Positions 56,687 through 64,000 of a stretch of 64,000 nucleotides of DNA are shown one piece after another. Origin of the DNA: Lysobacter enzymogenes (GTDB taxonomy: Bacteria; Pseudomonadota; Gammaproteobacteria; Xanthomonadales; Xanthomonadaceae); the NCBI RefSeq assembly GCF_900106525.1, contig NZ_FNOG01000005.1, forward strand, positions 310,001 to 374,000, written 5' to 3'. Each line of letters starts with the position of its first letter. Within the stretch, counting starts at the first letter, position 1. The position numbers and the translations under genes are program-made. The notes beneath the pieces are model-generated. The model was not told the origin of the DNA, made no database searches, and saw nothing but the letters and a program-made list of their open reading frames with translations.

Positions 56687-56706
56687 CGGCGCCGCAACGG
56701 GCGCCG
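56687..56706 (-). terminator. Hairpin just after the lanthipeptide synthetase stop
   Basis: Perfect 7-bp stem (CGGCGCC / GGCGCCG) with a 6-nt loop, beginning 2 nt after the TAG stop. No T-run follows on the minus strand, so a terminator is likely by position only. Confidence 0.4.
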
Positions 56707-56708
56707 GC

Positions 56709-59576
56709 CTAGGTCAAGGCCAGCGCCTGCGCATCGTCCTGCATCCGCGCGCGCAGCGCCGGCTGGCGCCGGCACTCGAGCAACAGCGGCGAAGCCAGAT
56801 CGCACTGCGGATGCATGCGGATCAGCCCGTGCACCGCGCCGGCCAGGCCGGTCATCAGCCCCGGCGTGAACGCCTTGCGGGTGACGCCGCCGACGATGCC
56901 GTGCTCCTCGATCCCCGACACCACCTCCATCGTGGCCGCCTCGCGCTCGCCGGCGCAGCCCTGCGGATCCAGCGCGGCCGCGCGCACCAGCAATTCCCAT
57001 TGCGAGAAATCGCCGTGGCACAAGGTGTGGGTGAGGCCCCACTGCCCGCGCGTCAACGCCACCGCGCGGCGCAGGTCGCGCAAGGCGCCGGCGTCGCCGT
57101 CGCGCGCGTACAGGTCGGCCGCGGCCAGGCCGATGCCGACGCCGCCGTTGCACCAGGTCGGGAAATTGACGCTGTCGACCATGCGCACGTCGTGCCAGTT
57201 GCCGCTGGCCGGATCGAACAGCGAATCCTGGAACGCGAACGCGGCCGCGGCCAGTTCGCGCCAGCGCTTGCGGTCGTCCTCGCTGCCGGCCTGGCTGCGC
57301 GCCAGCCGCGCCAGCGCCCAGCCCATGCCGAAGCCGCCGTGGCCGAAGCCGCCGATCGGGTCGGGAAACGCCGGCGACAGCCAGTACGCGCCGCGTTCGT
57401 CGCGGTGCGCGGTCGCTTCCAGCCGCCGCGCCGCGTCCGCGGCCAGCGCCAGCCAGCGCGGATCGGCGTCGGCGCGGGCCAGTTCCAGCAGCGGCACGAT
57501 CGCGCCGGCGCTGCCGCCGGTGATGTCGAGGAAGGGTTCTTCGGCGAAGCCCACGCGTTCGAGCTGCTGCGCGCAGGCGCGCGCGTCGTCGAGCAATTGC
57601 GGCCGGCCGAGCAGATCGTGCAGGACCAGCCAGGCCCAGATCCGGCTGCCGTCGCCGTTGAAACCGCCGACCACCGCCGAGGCTTCGACCTGGGTCTGCC
57701 GCCGCATCGCCAGCAGCGCGCCTTCCAGCGCGTCGTCGACGCCGTCGACCGGGTCCGCGCGGCCGTGCTCGGTCTCGTGGCGATAACCGGCCAGCGCCAC
57801 CGCCACGCCGCCGAGGCCGAAGTAAGCGTCGGCGCCGAGCGGCTGCACATGCCAGCCGTCGCCGCCGAAACTCTCCGGCGAAATCCAGGTGGTCGAGCCG
57901 TCGTCCGCGCGCACCGACAGCCGCAGCAGGCGCTGCACGGTGTCGGCGGCGAGCGCGCGCCGGCGCTGGTCGAGGCGTTCGCGATGCGGCTGGCGGGCGT
58001 AGTGCGAACGGCTGTCGCGCTCGCTCGGCCCGTCGGTTTCGTTGTTGAGCTGGGTGACCACCAGCGAGCTGCGCACGATCATTTCCTCCAGCTCGATGCG
58101 CATGCCGCGCCACTCTTCGACCGTGGCCTGGATGCGCTGCGCGCTGAGCGGTTCGACGAAGGCCGGAATATCGCCGTAGCGCAGGTCGTCGATCTCGACC
58201 GCGATCTGCTCGGGCGACGGCGCCTGCGCCGACGGGCTGCGCGCGAACAGCGCGTGCGCACGCTCGATCGCCTTGTCTTCTTCGTGCAGCGAGGCCGGAT
58301 GCCAGAGCATGCGGCCGACCTCGACATAGGCCTGGGTGGTGCGGCGCACATCGCGCGCGCGGCAGCCTTCGAACGCGGCCAGCAGCGGCGCCAGCGCGCC
58401 GTCGGCGTCGAGCGCGCGCAGGTGGCGCGAGGCGTCGAGGAAGCCGTCGCTGATCTGGTCCCAATAGCGCGAGACCTCGGGCTTGGGGCTGGGATGGTTC
58501 TGCGAGGCCGACAGTTCGGCCTCGACCATCTCGACCCGGGCCTGGGTGGTGCCGTCGTCGACGATCACCGGCACCTGCAGCTGCGGCTGCTCGCCCGGCA
58601 GCGAGCCGGCCGCGGACAGATCGGCGCGGCCGAAGCCCAGCACCGGCGAACGGAACGGCACGATGCCGGTGCGCAGCACCGAGTTCTGGATCAGTTCCTG
58701 GGCCAGGTCGTAAGCCGGGCCGTAGCGCGAGGGCGCGGCCGGACGCTGCGGCGCGAACAGGCTTTCGACATCGACCACATACGGCACCGGCCCGGCCGCG
58801 ACCAGGTTTTCCAGATGGATGTCGGTGCCGCCGAGCAGGCGCAGCACCGCCAGCCAATGGCCGAGGCGGCGATAGAACTCGCGCAGTTGCTCGTCGCCGT
58901 CGCAATAGCGGTGTTCGACGAACGCGGCCCAGCCGTAATCGCCGCGGTCGAGCACCTGCGGCACGCGGATGCGTTCGTCCGCACCGAACACCTGGGCGAG
59001 GAAGCCGTCCAGCGCCGCGTCGATGCGCAGCGAGCGCGGCTTGTACATCAGCTTGCCGCCCGCGAACCCGACCCGGGCGACGGTCTGGCCGCCATCGTGC
59101 AGGTCGCCCTCGCCCAGGCCGATGCTGAGCAAGCGGCCGAGCGGGCGGCCTGTCCACTGCGAGAGCTGCGCGCGGTCGGCGGCGATGCGCGCGACCAGGG
59201 TCTGGATGGCCGCGCTCTGCTGGTCCAGCGCGCGCTGCAACCGCGGCAGCAGCGGCGGATAGCGGCGCTGCAAGTGGGCGGCGAATTCAGGGCTCTGCGC
59301 GGCCTCGACGAAGCGGGCGAAACGCTGCGCATCGTCGCCTTCGCCGAGTTCGCCGCTGTGGCGGGCGGCGTGCAGTTCCAGCACCAGCACGCGATTGAGC
59401 TTGAGCCGCGCATTGGCGTACAGCGCCTGCGCGGCGGTGGCGCGGATCAAGGCGGATTCTTCGGCGTCCCAGTCCTGGGCCGCGGCGGCCAGGCGCGCGG
59501 CGAAAGCCGCGTCGGCGCCGGCGGTGAAGCGATCGATGATCGGGCCGAAGCCCTCGTCCATGCGGCTTGCGGCCAT
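56709..59576 (-). CDS. Class II lanthipeptide synthetase (LanM)
   Basis: 955 residues, normal for LanM. Start at ATG 59576, preceded by GAGG with 9-nt spacing; an in-frame ATG at 59561 is an alternative. N-terminal dehydratase (about 80-520) with kinase-like motifs GDLHDGG, KLMYKPRSL and GGTDIHLEN, which phosphorylates and eliminates Ser/Thr. C-terminal LanC-like cyclase (about 590-955) with the zinc ligands Cys809 (WCNGG) and Cys853-His854 (LCHGD), which adds Cys thiols to form (methyl)lanthionine. Both halves look intact. It lies 170 bp after the only precursor gene and in the same direction. No LanT transporter, protease or immunity gene is adjacent. Confidence 0.93.
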   Translation of the reverse strand: MAASRMDEGFGPIIDRFTAGADAAFAARLAAAAQDWDAEESALIRATAAQALYANARLKLNRVLVLELHAARHSGELGEGDDAQRFARFVEAAQSPEFAAHLQRRYPPLLPRLQRALDQQSAAIQTLVARIAADRAQLSQWTGRPLGRLLSIGLGEGDLHDGGQTVARVGFAGGKLMYKPRSLRIDAALDGFLAQVFGADERIRVPQVLDRGDYGWAAFVEHRYCDGDEQLREFYRRLGHWLAVLRLLGGTDIHLENLVAAGPVPYVVDVESLFAPQRPAAPSRYGPAYDLAQELIQNSVLRTGIVPFRSPVLGFGRADLSAAGSLPGEQPQLQVPVIVDDGTTQARVEMVEAELSASQNHPSPKPEVSRYWDQISDGFLDASRHLRALDADGALAPLLAAFEGCRARDVRRTTQAYVEVGRMLWHPASLHEEDKAIERAHALFARSPSAQAPSPEQIAVEIDDLRYGDIPAFVEPLSAQRIQATVEEWRGMRIELEEMIVRSSLVVTQLNNETDGPSERDSRSHYARQPHRERLDQRRRALAADTVQRLLRLSVRADDGSTTWISPESFGGDGWHVQPLGADAYFGLGGVAVALAGYRHETEHGRADPVDGVDDALEGALLAMRRQTQVEASAVVGGFNGDGSRIWAWLVLHDLLGRPQLLDDARACAQQLERVGFAEEPFLDITGGSAGAIVPLLELARADADPRWLALAADAARRLEATAHRDERGAYWLSPAFPDPIGGFGHGGFGMGWALARLARSQAGSEDDRKRWRELAAAAFAFQDSLFDPASGNWHDVRMVDSVNFPTWCNGGVGIGLAAADLYARDGDAGALRDLRRAVALTRGQWGLTHTLCHGDFSQWELLVRAAALDPQGCAGEREAATMEVVSGIEEHGIVGGVTRKAFTPGLMTGLAGAVHGLIRMHPQCDLASPLLLECRRQPALRARMQDDAQALALT

Positions 59577-59693
59577 CGTGTGCGACCTCGGTACGGGCTG
59601 GGTGCGATTGAGAGAAAGATGCGGCGGCCGCAAGAGCGGCGCGGCAAAGCTACGCAGGCGCTGGCGGCTGCGCAGGCGGTTTCATCGGGGATT

Positions 59694-59737
59694 GCGGCGG
59701 GCGGCGATGGGCCCGAGCGGGCCGCGCCGCCCGCCGC
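59694..59737 (-). promoter_or_regulatory. Long GC hairpin between precursor and synthetase genes
   Basis: Perfect 12-bp stem (GCGGCGGGCGGC / GCCGCCCGCCGC) whose loop contains a second perfect 6-bp stem (GGCCCG-AG-CGGGCC). It begins 9 nt past the precursor stop. Position suggests partial termination or mRNA stabilisation that lets precursor exceed enzyme, as is usual between lanA and lanM. Confidence 0.6.
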
Positions 59738-59746
59738 GAGGCGGCA

Positions 59747-59932
59747 TTACATGCAGCAGATGCAACGGCCGCTAGGACAGGTCGATACCGACGTGGAGTG
59801 GGTGATGGGCGCCCTCATCGCGTCTTCGACCGCGTTCTCGCCTTCCAGGAACAGCGGGCCGGCCGGATTGTCGAAACCGGCGACGTTGCCGGTACCGGTG
59901 AGCCAGCCTTTGATCAGATCGTTGTCTTGCAT
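59747..59932 (-). CDS. Class II lanthipeptide precursor peptide (LanA)
   Basis: 61 residues from the ATG at 59932, chosen for the strong GGGAGGA site 6 nt upstream rather than an earlier in-frame ATG. Acidic leader of about 40 residues (FLEGENAVEDAM) and a C-terminal core with seven Ser/Thr (44-54) and four Cys (52, 57, 59, 60): HSTSVSTCPSGRCICC. The TCPxxxC spacing recalls the C-terminal rings of the beta peptides of two-component lantibiotics (lacticin 3147, lichenicidin), with an extra vicinal Cys pair. No GG or GA cleavage site separates leader and core, which is atypical, so the leader protease is unknown. Modified by the LanM encoded just downstream. Confidence 0.88.
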   Translation of the reverse strand: MQDNDLIKGWLTGTGNVAGFDNPAGPLFLEGENAVEDAMRAPITHSTSVSTCPSGRCICCM

Positions 59933-60423
59933 TGAGAATCCTCCCTGACTACTGGATGTCGCCCAGCAAACGGCCGTTCCCTGTTTCGAAATCCCGCCGC
60001 ACCCGGGCACCGATTTCTACTGCTTTGGCTTGTACTGCATGGTCGTCCGCCGCAGCGAATCTAGATCGGCGACGCAACGCCGGAACGACCACCGCCGCAC
60101 TCTAGGCAGTGGCTCGATCAACTGTCAAATCCACGTAACCTGCGCACGCAGACGGCTTTGCGCGGCGGCGTGCGCGAAGGCGAGCCGCAGCCTTACGGGG
60201 CGCGCGTTGCGCGGGATTGTCCGGCTATGCGCAGCCGCAGTTCGCTTCGCTGCCGCCGTACGCCGGCGCGAGGCCACGTGCGCGATGCGGCATCGCACCA
60301 CACTGCCCGCCTCGCGCGGTTGGCGATATCCTCGCCGTTGCGGCGATGCGCGGCGTCGCGCCTGCGCGTCGCCGATGCCGCCCCGTTACCGATGCCGATG
60401 CCGACCCTCCCTGGAGCTTCGCG
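59933..60423. other. Divergent intergenic region
   Basis: Between the leftward lanA and the rightward thioesterase. It contains the lanA promoter (60099-60128) and the thioesterase ribosome site (GGAG at about 60413-60416). No gene seen. Confidence 0.6.
60099..60128 (-). promoter_or_regulatory. Sigma70-like promoter of the lanthipeptide unit
   Basis: Minus-strand TTGACA (exact -35), 18-bp spacer, TAGAGT (-10, 4 of 6). Predicted start near 60092 gives a 5' leader of about 160 nt before lanA. Confidence 0.6.
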
Positions 60424-61200
60424 ATGTCCTCGTTCGCCCGCTTGATCGAAGAGTTCGACCCCGCTGCCGGGATCCTGCCGCCGCCGCACTGGTTCCAGGG
60501 GCGCACGGTCTACGGCGGCCTGACCGCGGCGCTGGCGCTGCAGGCCGCGATCGGCAGCGCGCCTGCGGGCCTGCCGCCGCTGCGCGCAGCGCAAGTCGCC
60601 TTCGTCGGCCCGGCCTCCGGCGCGCTGCGCTTCCGGCCGCGCCTGCTGCGCCAGGGCAAATCCTCGCTGTCGATCGATGTCGACGCCGACAGCGACGGCG
60701 ACCCCGCGCTGCGCGCGCTGTTCGTGTTCGCCGCCGCGCGCGCCAGCCGCATCGCCCACGATTTTTCCCAGCGCCCGCAAGTGCGGCCGGCCGGCAAATG
60801 CCCGCGCCTGCCGATGCACGAACTGGCGCCGCGCTTTCTCGGCAACTTCGACGTGCGCCTGGCCGGCGGATCGGCGCCGGTGTCGGGCGCGGCGAACCCG
60901 GAGTTCATCGCCTGGGTGCGGCATCTGGACGACGAAGGCGTAGCGCCGGCCGTGGCCCTGGTCGCGCTGGCCGACGCGCTGCCGCCGGCGGCGCTGGCGA
61001 GCTTCACCGAAATGGCGCCGGTCAGCTCGATTACCTGGAGCCTGGACTTGTTCGACCCGCCGGCCGGCCGCGGCTGGTTCCTGCTGCGCTCTTTCGGCCA
61101 GCAGGCCGCGCACGGTTATTCGTTGCAGGACATGGAAATCTGGGACGAATCCGGGCGGCGGGTGCTGGCCGGCCGGCAATCGGTGGCGCTGTACCAATAA
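60424..61200 (+). CDS. TesB-like acyl-CoA thioesterase family protein
   Basis: 258 residues; the ATG at 60424 follows GGAG with 7-nt spacing. Double hot-dog thioesterase (TesB / 4HBT_3) pattern: N-terminal FQGRTVYGGLTAALALQAA, central LRAAQVAFVGPASG, and C-terminal MAPVSSITWSLDLFDPP followed by GWFLLRSFGQQAAHGYSLQDMEIWDESG. Expected to hydrolyse acyl-CoA esters in the cytoplasm. It is transcribed away from the lanthipeptide genes and ends at a strong hairpin, so it looks like a stand-alone housekeeping gene. Confidence 0.8.
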   Translation: MSSFARLIEEFDPAAGILPPPHWFQGRTVYGGLTAALALQAAIGSAPAGLPPLRAAQVAFVGPASGALRFRPRLLRQGKSSLSIDVDADSDGDPALRALFVFAAARASRIAHDFSQRPQVRPAGKCPRLPMHELAPRFLGNFDVRLAGGSAPVSGAANPEFIAWVRHLDDEGVAPAVALVALADALPPAALASFTEMAPVSSITWSLDLFDPPAGRGWFLLRSFGQQAAHGYSLQDMEIWDESGRRVLAGRQSVALYQ

Positions 61201-61222
61201 CGCCGCGAGCGTGGACGAAAAC

Positions 61223-61257
61223 GACGCGGCCGCCCGGATCGCCCGGGCGGCCGCGTC
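61223..61257. terminator. Bidirectional hairpin between convergent genes
   Basis: Perfect 15-bp stem starting GACGCGGCC with a 5-nt loop (ATCGC), in the 78-bp gap between two convergent genes. Strong terminator candidate for both, though without a T-run. Confidence 0.7.
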
Positions 61258-61278
61258 GGTGGCGAACGAATGCGCGGC

Positions 61279-61491
61279 TTAGATGACGCAGCCGGCGACC
61301 ACCTTGTACTTCTTGGTCACCGTGCCATAACCGGTGTCGCCGCAGCTGGCCGGCTGGCGCACGCCGACCGTGTCGCCGGCGTCGTTGTAGTAGATCGTCG
61401 AGCAGAAGCAACCCTGCGATTGGGTGGCGGCGCCGGTGCTGGCGGATGCGGCCAGCAGGACGCCCAACGCGATCAGCTTGATGCGGTGCAT
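61279..61491 (-). CDS. Small exported cysteine-containing protein (DUF6289-like)
   Basis: 70 residues, ATG at 61491 with GGAGAG upstream. Clear signal peptide (MHRIKLIALGVLLAASASTGAA). The mature part of about 48 residues has four Cys (GCFCS, ASCGD, AGCV) and a repeated aromatic/Gly pattern (STIYYNDAGDTVG, YGTVTKKYKV). It looks like the small secreted DUF6289 proteins of Xanthomonadaceae, a family of unknown function; the family match is from memory of its pattern and moderate. Confidence 0.65.
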   Translation of the reverse strand: MHRIKLIALGVLLAASASTGAATQSQGCFCSTIYYNDAGDTVGVRQPASCGDTGYGTVTKKYKVVAGCVI

Positions 61492-61804
61492 CGAATCTCT
61501 CCTTCGACAGGTGCGCGGCGCTACTGCCGCGGACGCACCATACACCCGGCGATTCGCAGCGCCTGAAACATGCCGGCGCGAAGTGTGTCGAGCTTCCCAT
61601 GCGCGCAGCGCGGCGCAGATGAACTGTGAGCGGCATCGTGAATATACGTCTCGGTGCGGTTGCGCGCGGCGCGCCTCAGGCGCTCGCCTGCGCGGTGCTT
61701 TGGCCGCGGCGCCCGATCCGCCATCGCACAGCGCCGGCGTATAGTGCTTCGCGCCACGCCGCGCGAACGCGCGAGCCGCGCCCTATCCCACTGCGAGCGC
61801 CATC
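61492..61804. other. Divergent intergenic region
   Basis: Separates the small exported protein and the NIPSNAP gene. A TATAGT at 61740-61745 could be a -10 for the latter but has no matching -35. Nothing else seen. Confidence 0.4.
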
Positions 61805-62173
61805 ATGCCGCCGAACGACCGCGACAACGTCCGACTCGTCGAAGTCCGCACCTACCAGCTCAAGCCCGGCCACGGCGAACGCTTCGTCGCGGCGATGGCG
61901 GACGCGCTGCCGATGGTGCGCGCCAGCGGCATGGACGTGGTCGCCTTCGTCCGCTCCGAGCACGAGCACGAAAGCTACTGCCTGATCCGCGCCTACGCCG
62001 ACCGCGAGCAACTGGTCGCGCAGCAGGATGCGTTCTACGGCTCCGACGCTTGGCGACAAGGCCCGCGCCAGGCCTTGGTCGATTGCCTGCAGGACTACCT
62101 CAACACCTTGCTGTGGCTGTCGCCGCAAAGCATCGAGGACTTGCGTTCGCGCAATCACCTGGAAAACGACTGA
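61805..62173 (+). CDS. NIPSNAP family protein
   Basis: 122 residues from the ATG at 61805. Ferredoxin-like dimeric alpha/beta barrel pattern of the NIPSNAP family: RLVEVRTYQLKPGHGERF at the start and a central SYCLIRAYADREQLVAQQDAFYGSDAW. Usually a small cytoplasmic protein without established enzymatic role. No link to the secondary-metabolite genes is evident. Confidence 0.75.
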   Translation: MPPNDRDNVRLVEVRTYQLKPGHGERFVAAMADALPMVRASGMDVVAFVRSEHEHESYCLIRAYADREQLVAQQDAFYGSDAWRQGPRQALVDCLQDYLNTLLWLSPQSIEDLRSRNHLEND

Positions 62174-62184
62174 TCCGACAACTT

Positions 62185-62210
62185 CGGCGGCCGGCCCCTG
62201 CCTGCCGCCG
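62185..62210. terminator. Possible bidirectional terminator
   Basis: 7-bp stem (CGGCGGC / GCCGCCG) with a 12-nt loop in the 45-bp gap between convergent genes; no T-run. Confidence 0.4.
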
Positions 62211-62218
62211 TTCGCAGC

Positions 62219-64000
62219 TCAGGCCCGCCGCCACGGCCGCAGGCGCGCGAACCAGCGCCGTCCCTGCGGCGCCGCCCCGCTCTCGCGCCGCGCCCGCTTC
62301 GCCGCCTTGCGTTCGGCGCGATCGTGCAGCCAAAGGTAGATCGCCGGCGTGCTCAACAACGTCAGCAACTGCGAAACCAGCAACCCGCCGAGGATCGCGA
62401 TGCCCAGCGGCTGGCGCATTTCCGAGCCCACGCCGAAGCCGATCGCCAGCGGCAGCGCCGCGCCCATCGCCGCCAGCGTGGTCATCACGATCGGACGGAA
62501 GCGCACCAGCGCCGCCTCGGTGATCGCCTCGACCGGGTTCATGCCGCGCTCGCGCTCGGCGACCAGGGCGAAGTCGACCATCATGATCGCGTTCTTCTTG
62601 ACGATGCCGATCAGCATCAGCACCGCGATCACCGACATCAAGGTCAGCTGGGTCTGGGTCACCAGCATCGCCAGGAACGCGCCCATGCCGGCCGCCGGCA
62701 GGGTCGAGAGGATCACCAGCGGGTGGAACAGGCTGTTGTAGAGCATGCCCAGCAGCACGTACATCAACACGATCACGCTGACCAGCATCAGCGCCGCGCC
62801 GCCGGCGGCTTCCATCAGTTGCTGGTTGCTGCCCGAATATTCCTTCTGCACGCCCGGCGGCAGCGGCGTGCGGCCGATCAGTTGGTCGACCGCGCGGATG
62901 CCGTCGACCTGGCTCACCCCGGGCTTGAGGTTGTAGCTGATCGTCGCCGATTCGAGCTGGTTGTAGTGCGAGACCTTTGTCGGCGTGATCGCCGGGGCGA
63001 TGGTGGCGATGGCCGACAGCGGCACCATCTCGCCCTGGCCGGTGCGCAGGTAGGTGTCGAGCAGTTGCTCCGGGCCCGAGTTGCGCGCGCGCGCCGAGGT
63101 CAGCACCACCCGGTACTGGTTGATGTCCGAATAGATCAGCGACACCGGGCGCTGGCCGAAGGCGTTGTACAGCGCGTCGTCGACGTCGGCCACCGACAGG
63201 CCCAGGCGCGCGGCGGCTTCGCGGTCGACAGTGATCGCCTGCTGCTTGCCGACGCTGTCGAAGCTGGTGCCGACGTCGCGCAGCTGCGGCAGCGCGCGCA
63301 GGCGCTGGGCCAGGCGCAGGGTCACGTCCTGCAGGCTGCTGCCGCTGGAGCTGGTCAGTTGCAGCTTGTACTTGCCGCCGCTGCCGCCGCCGCGTTCGCC
63401 GCCGCCGAAGAACTGCACCGAGTTCAGCACCACCTCGACATCGGCCAGCGGCTTGTACTGCTTGTTGAGCCGGTCCACCACTTCGGCCGTAGTGGCCTTG
63501 CGCTCGCGCAGCGGGCGCAGGTCGACGAACAGGCTGGCGGTGCCGCTTTCGCCCGCGCCCAGGTCGCCGCCGCCGAGGATGGTGGTGACGTTGGCCACCG
63601 CCGGGTCGGCGCGCAAGGTGGTCGCGACTTCGCGCACGCGCCGAGCGAACAGTTCGGGGGCGACGTTGGCGTCGGTGCGCACGCTCACGTCCATCATGCC
63701 CAGGTCTTCGTCCGGCATGACCGAGCCGCCGGCGGTCATCGCCACCGCCGCGGCCAGCGCGCCGGTCAGCACGATCAGGCTCAACGGCTGCCAGCGCATC
63801 AGCCGGCGGTGATGCATCGACCACACCAGCATGCGCCGGTACAGCTCCAGCGCGGCGTCGTCCCAACGGTGCAGGCGGCGCTCCAGGCGGGCGAAGAAGC
63901 CGGGGGCGTCGGCGGCCGGCGCCGGGTCGTGGCGCAGGTATTTGCCGCACAACGCCGGCGTCACCGTCAGCGACACCACCGCGCTGACCACGATCGCCAC
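62219..64000 (-). CDS. RND efflux pump, C-terminal part (5' end outside window)
   Basis: 593 residues visible, entering from the window edge within the transmembrane half (IVVSAVVSLTVTPALCGKYL), so roughly the N-terminal 450 residues lie outside. Second porter domain and C-terminal helices present, including GIVKKNAIMMVDFA and GVGSEMRQPLGIAILGG, and a basic C-terminal tail. It resembles the pump at 11764-14982 more than the one at 7089-10313. Its partner fusion protein probably lies upstream, beyond the right edge. General multidrug efflux is the safe call. Confidence 0.88.
   Translation of the reverse strand: MAIVVSAVVSLTVTPALCGKYLRHDPAPAADAPGFFARLERRLHRWDDAALELYRRMLVWSMHHRRLMRWQPLSLIVLTGALAAAVAMTAGGSVMPDEDLGMMDVSVRTDANVAPELFARRVREVATTLRADPAVANVTTILGGGDLGAGESGTASLFVDLRPLRERKATTAEVVDRLNKQYKPLADVEVVLNSVQFFGGGERGGGSGGKYKLQLTSSSGSSLQDVTLRLAQRLRALPQLRDVGTSFDSVGKQQAITVDREAAARLGLSVADVDDALYNAFGQRPVSLIYSDINQYRVVLTSARARNSGPEQLLDTYLRTGQGEMVPLSAIATIAPAITPTKVSHYNQLESATISYNLKPGVSQVDGIRAVDQLIGRTPLPPGVQKEYSGSNQQLMEAAGGAALMLVSVIVLMYVLLGMLYNSLFHPLVILSTLPAAGMGAFLAMLVTQTQLTLMSVIAVLMLIGIVKKNAIMMVDFALVAERERGMNPVEAITEAALVRFRPIVMTTLAAMGAALPLAIGFGVGSEMRQPLGIAILGGLLVSQLLTLLSTPAIYLWLHDRAERKAAKRARRESGAAPQGRRWFARLRPWRRA

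Larger units (their letters stand above)
55475..56708. other. AT-richer intergenic region with the lybA promoter
   Basis: From about 55860 to 56440 the DNA is clearly less GC-rich than its flanks and codon-poor on both strands. It must contain the promoter of lybA, but I find no full -35/-10 pair. Noted pieces: an AT-rich block around 55963-55976 (TATATTTAATT on the minus strand) and a half-conserved Clp/CRP-like site TGTGA-N6-TCAAG at 56033-56048. A small open frame (56135-56359, plus) is listed separately as doubtful. Confidence 0.5.

Noticed and set aside
59933..60010. Longer version of the lanthipeptide precursor starting further upstream
   Set aside because: The upstream in-frame ATG has no ribosome site, while GGGAGGA lies 6 nt before the ATG at 59932, and the extra N-terminus does not look like a LanA leader.

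Overview
GC-rich DNA (about 70% by eye), long overlapping minus-strand operons and the families found here point to a Lysobacter-type gammaproteobacterium (Xanthomonadaceae). Its core is the assembly line for the depsipeptide antibiotic lysobactin (katanosin B). Two NRPS genes on the minus strand (lybA 55474-43979, lybB 43979-18369) encode 11 modules. The adenylation-domain codes I read spell Leu-Leu-Phe-Leu-Leu-Arg/basic-Ile/aliphatic-Thr-Gly-Asn-Ser, which is the lysobactin order. The only two condensation domains of a distinct PLQEGILFHH type sit directly after modules 1 and 6, where lysobactin has D-Leu and D-Arg. LybB ends in tandem thioesterases.

Downstream in the same direction, with 1-8 nt overlaps, come a CmlA-like diiron beta-hydroxylase (16780-18372), an ABC exporter (14975-16783) and an RND pump (11764-14982). 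A membrane fusion protein plus second RND pump (7089-11586) and a secreted alpha/beta hydrolase (5569-6945) follow. The hydroxylase is the only candidate here for the three beta-hydroxylated residues of lysobactin (Phe3, Leu4, Asn10); the pumps are likely export or self-resistance.

Left edge (1-4683, minus, runs out of the window): the start of a separate trans-AT PKS protein with the unusual order ACP / DUF2156-like / tryptophanase-type PLP lyase / ketosynthase. The DUF plus PLP-lyase pair recalls the sulfur-installing DUF-SH didomain of the leinamycin family. Its 0.9-kb upstream region carries several sharp inverted repeats. This is the most unusual item in the window.

Right side: a two-gene class II lanthipeptide locus (lanM-type synthetase 56709-59576 and a 61-aa precursor 59747-59932), with a good sigma70-like promoter and a long GC-rich hairpin between the genes, then ordinary genes (TesB-like thioesterase, small exported Cys-containing protein, NIPSNAP protein) and the C-terminal part of a third RND pump at the right edge. 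The AT-richer gap 55475-56708 separates the lysobactin and lanthipeptide units and must hold the lybA promoter. No tRNA, rRNA, insertion sequence or CRISPR array was seen.
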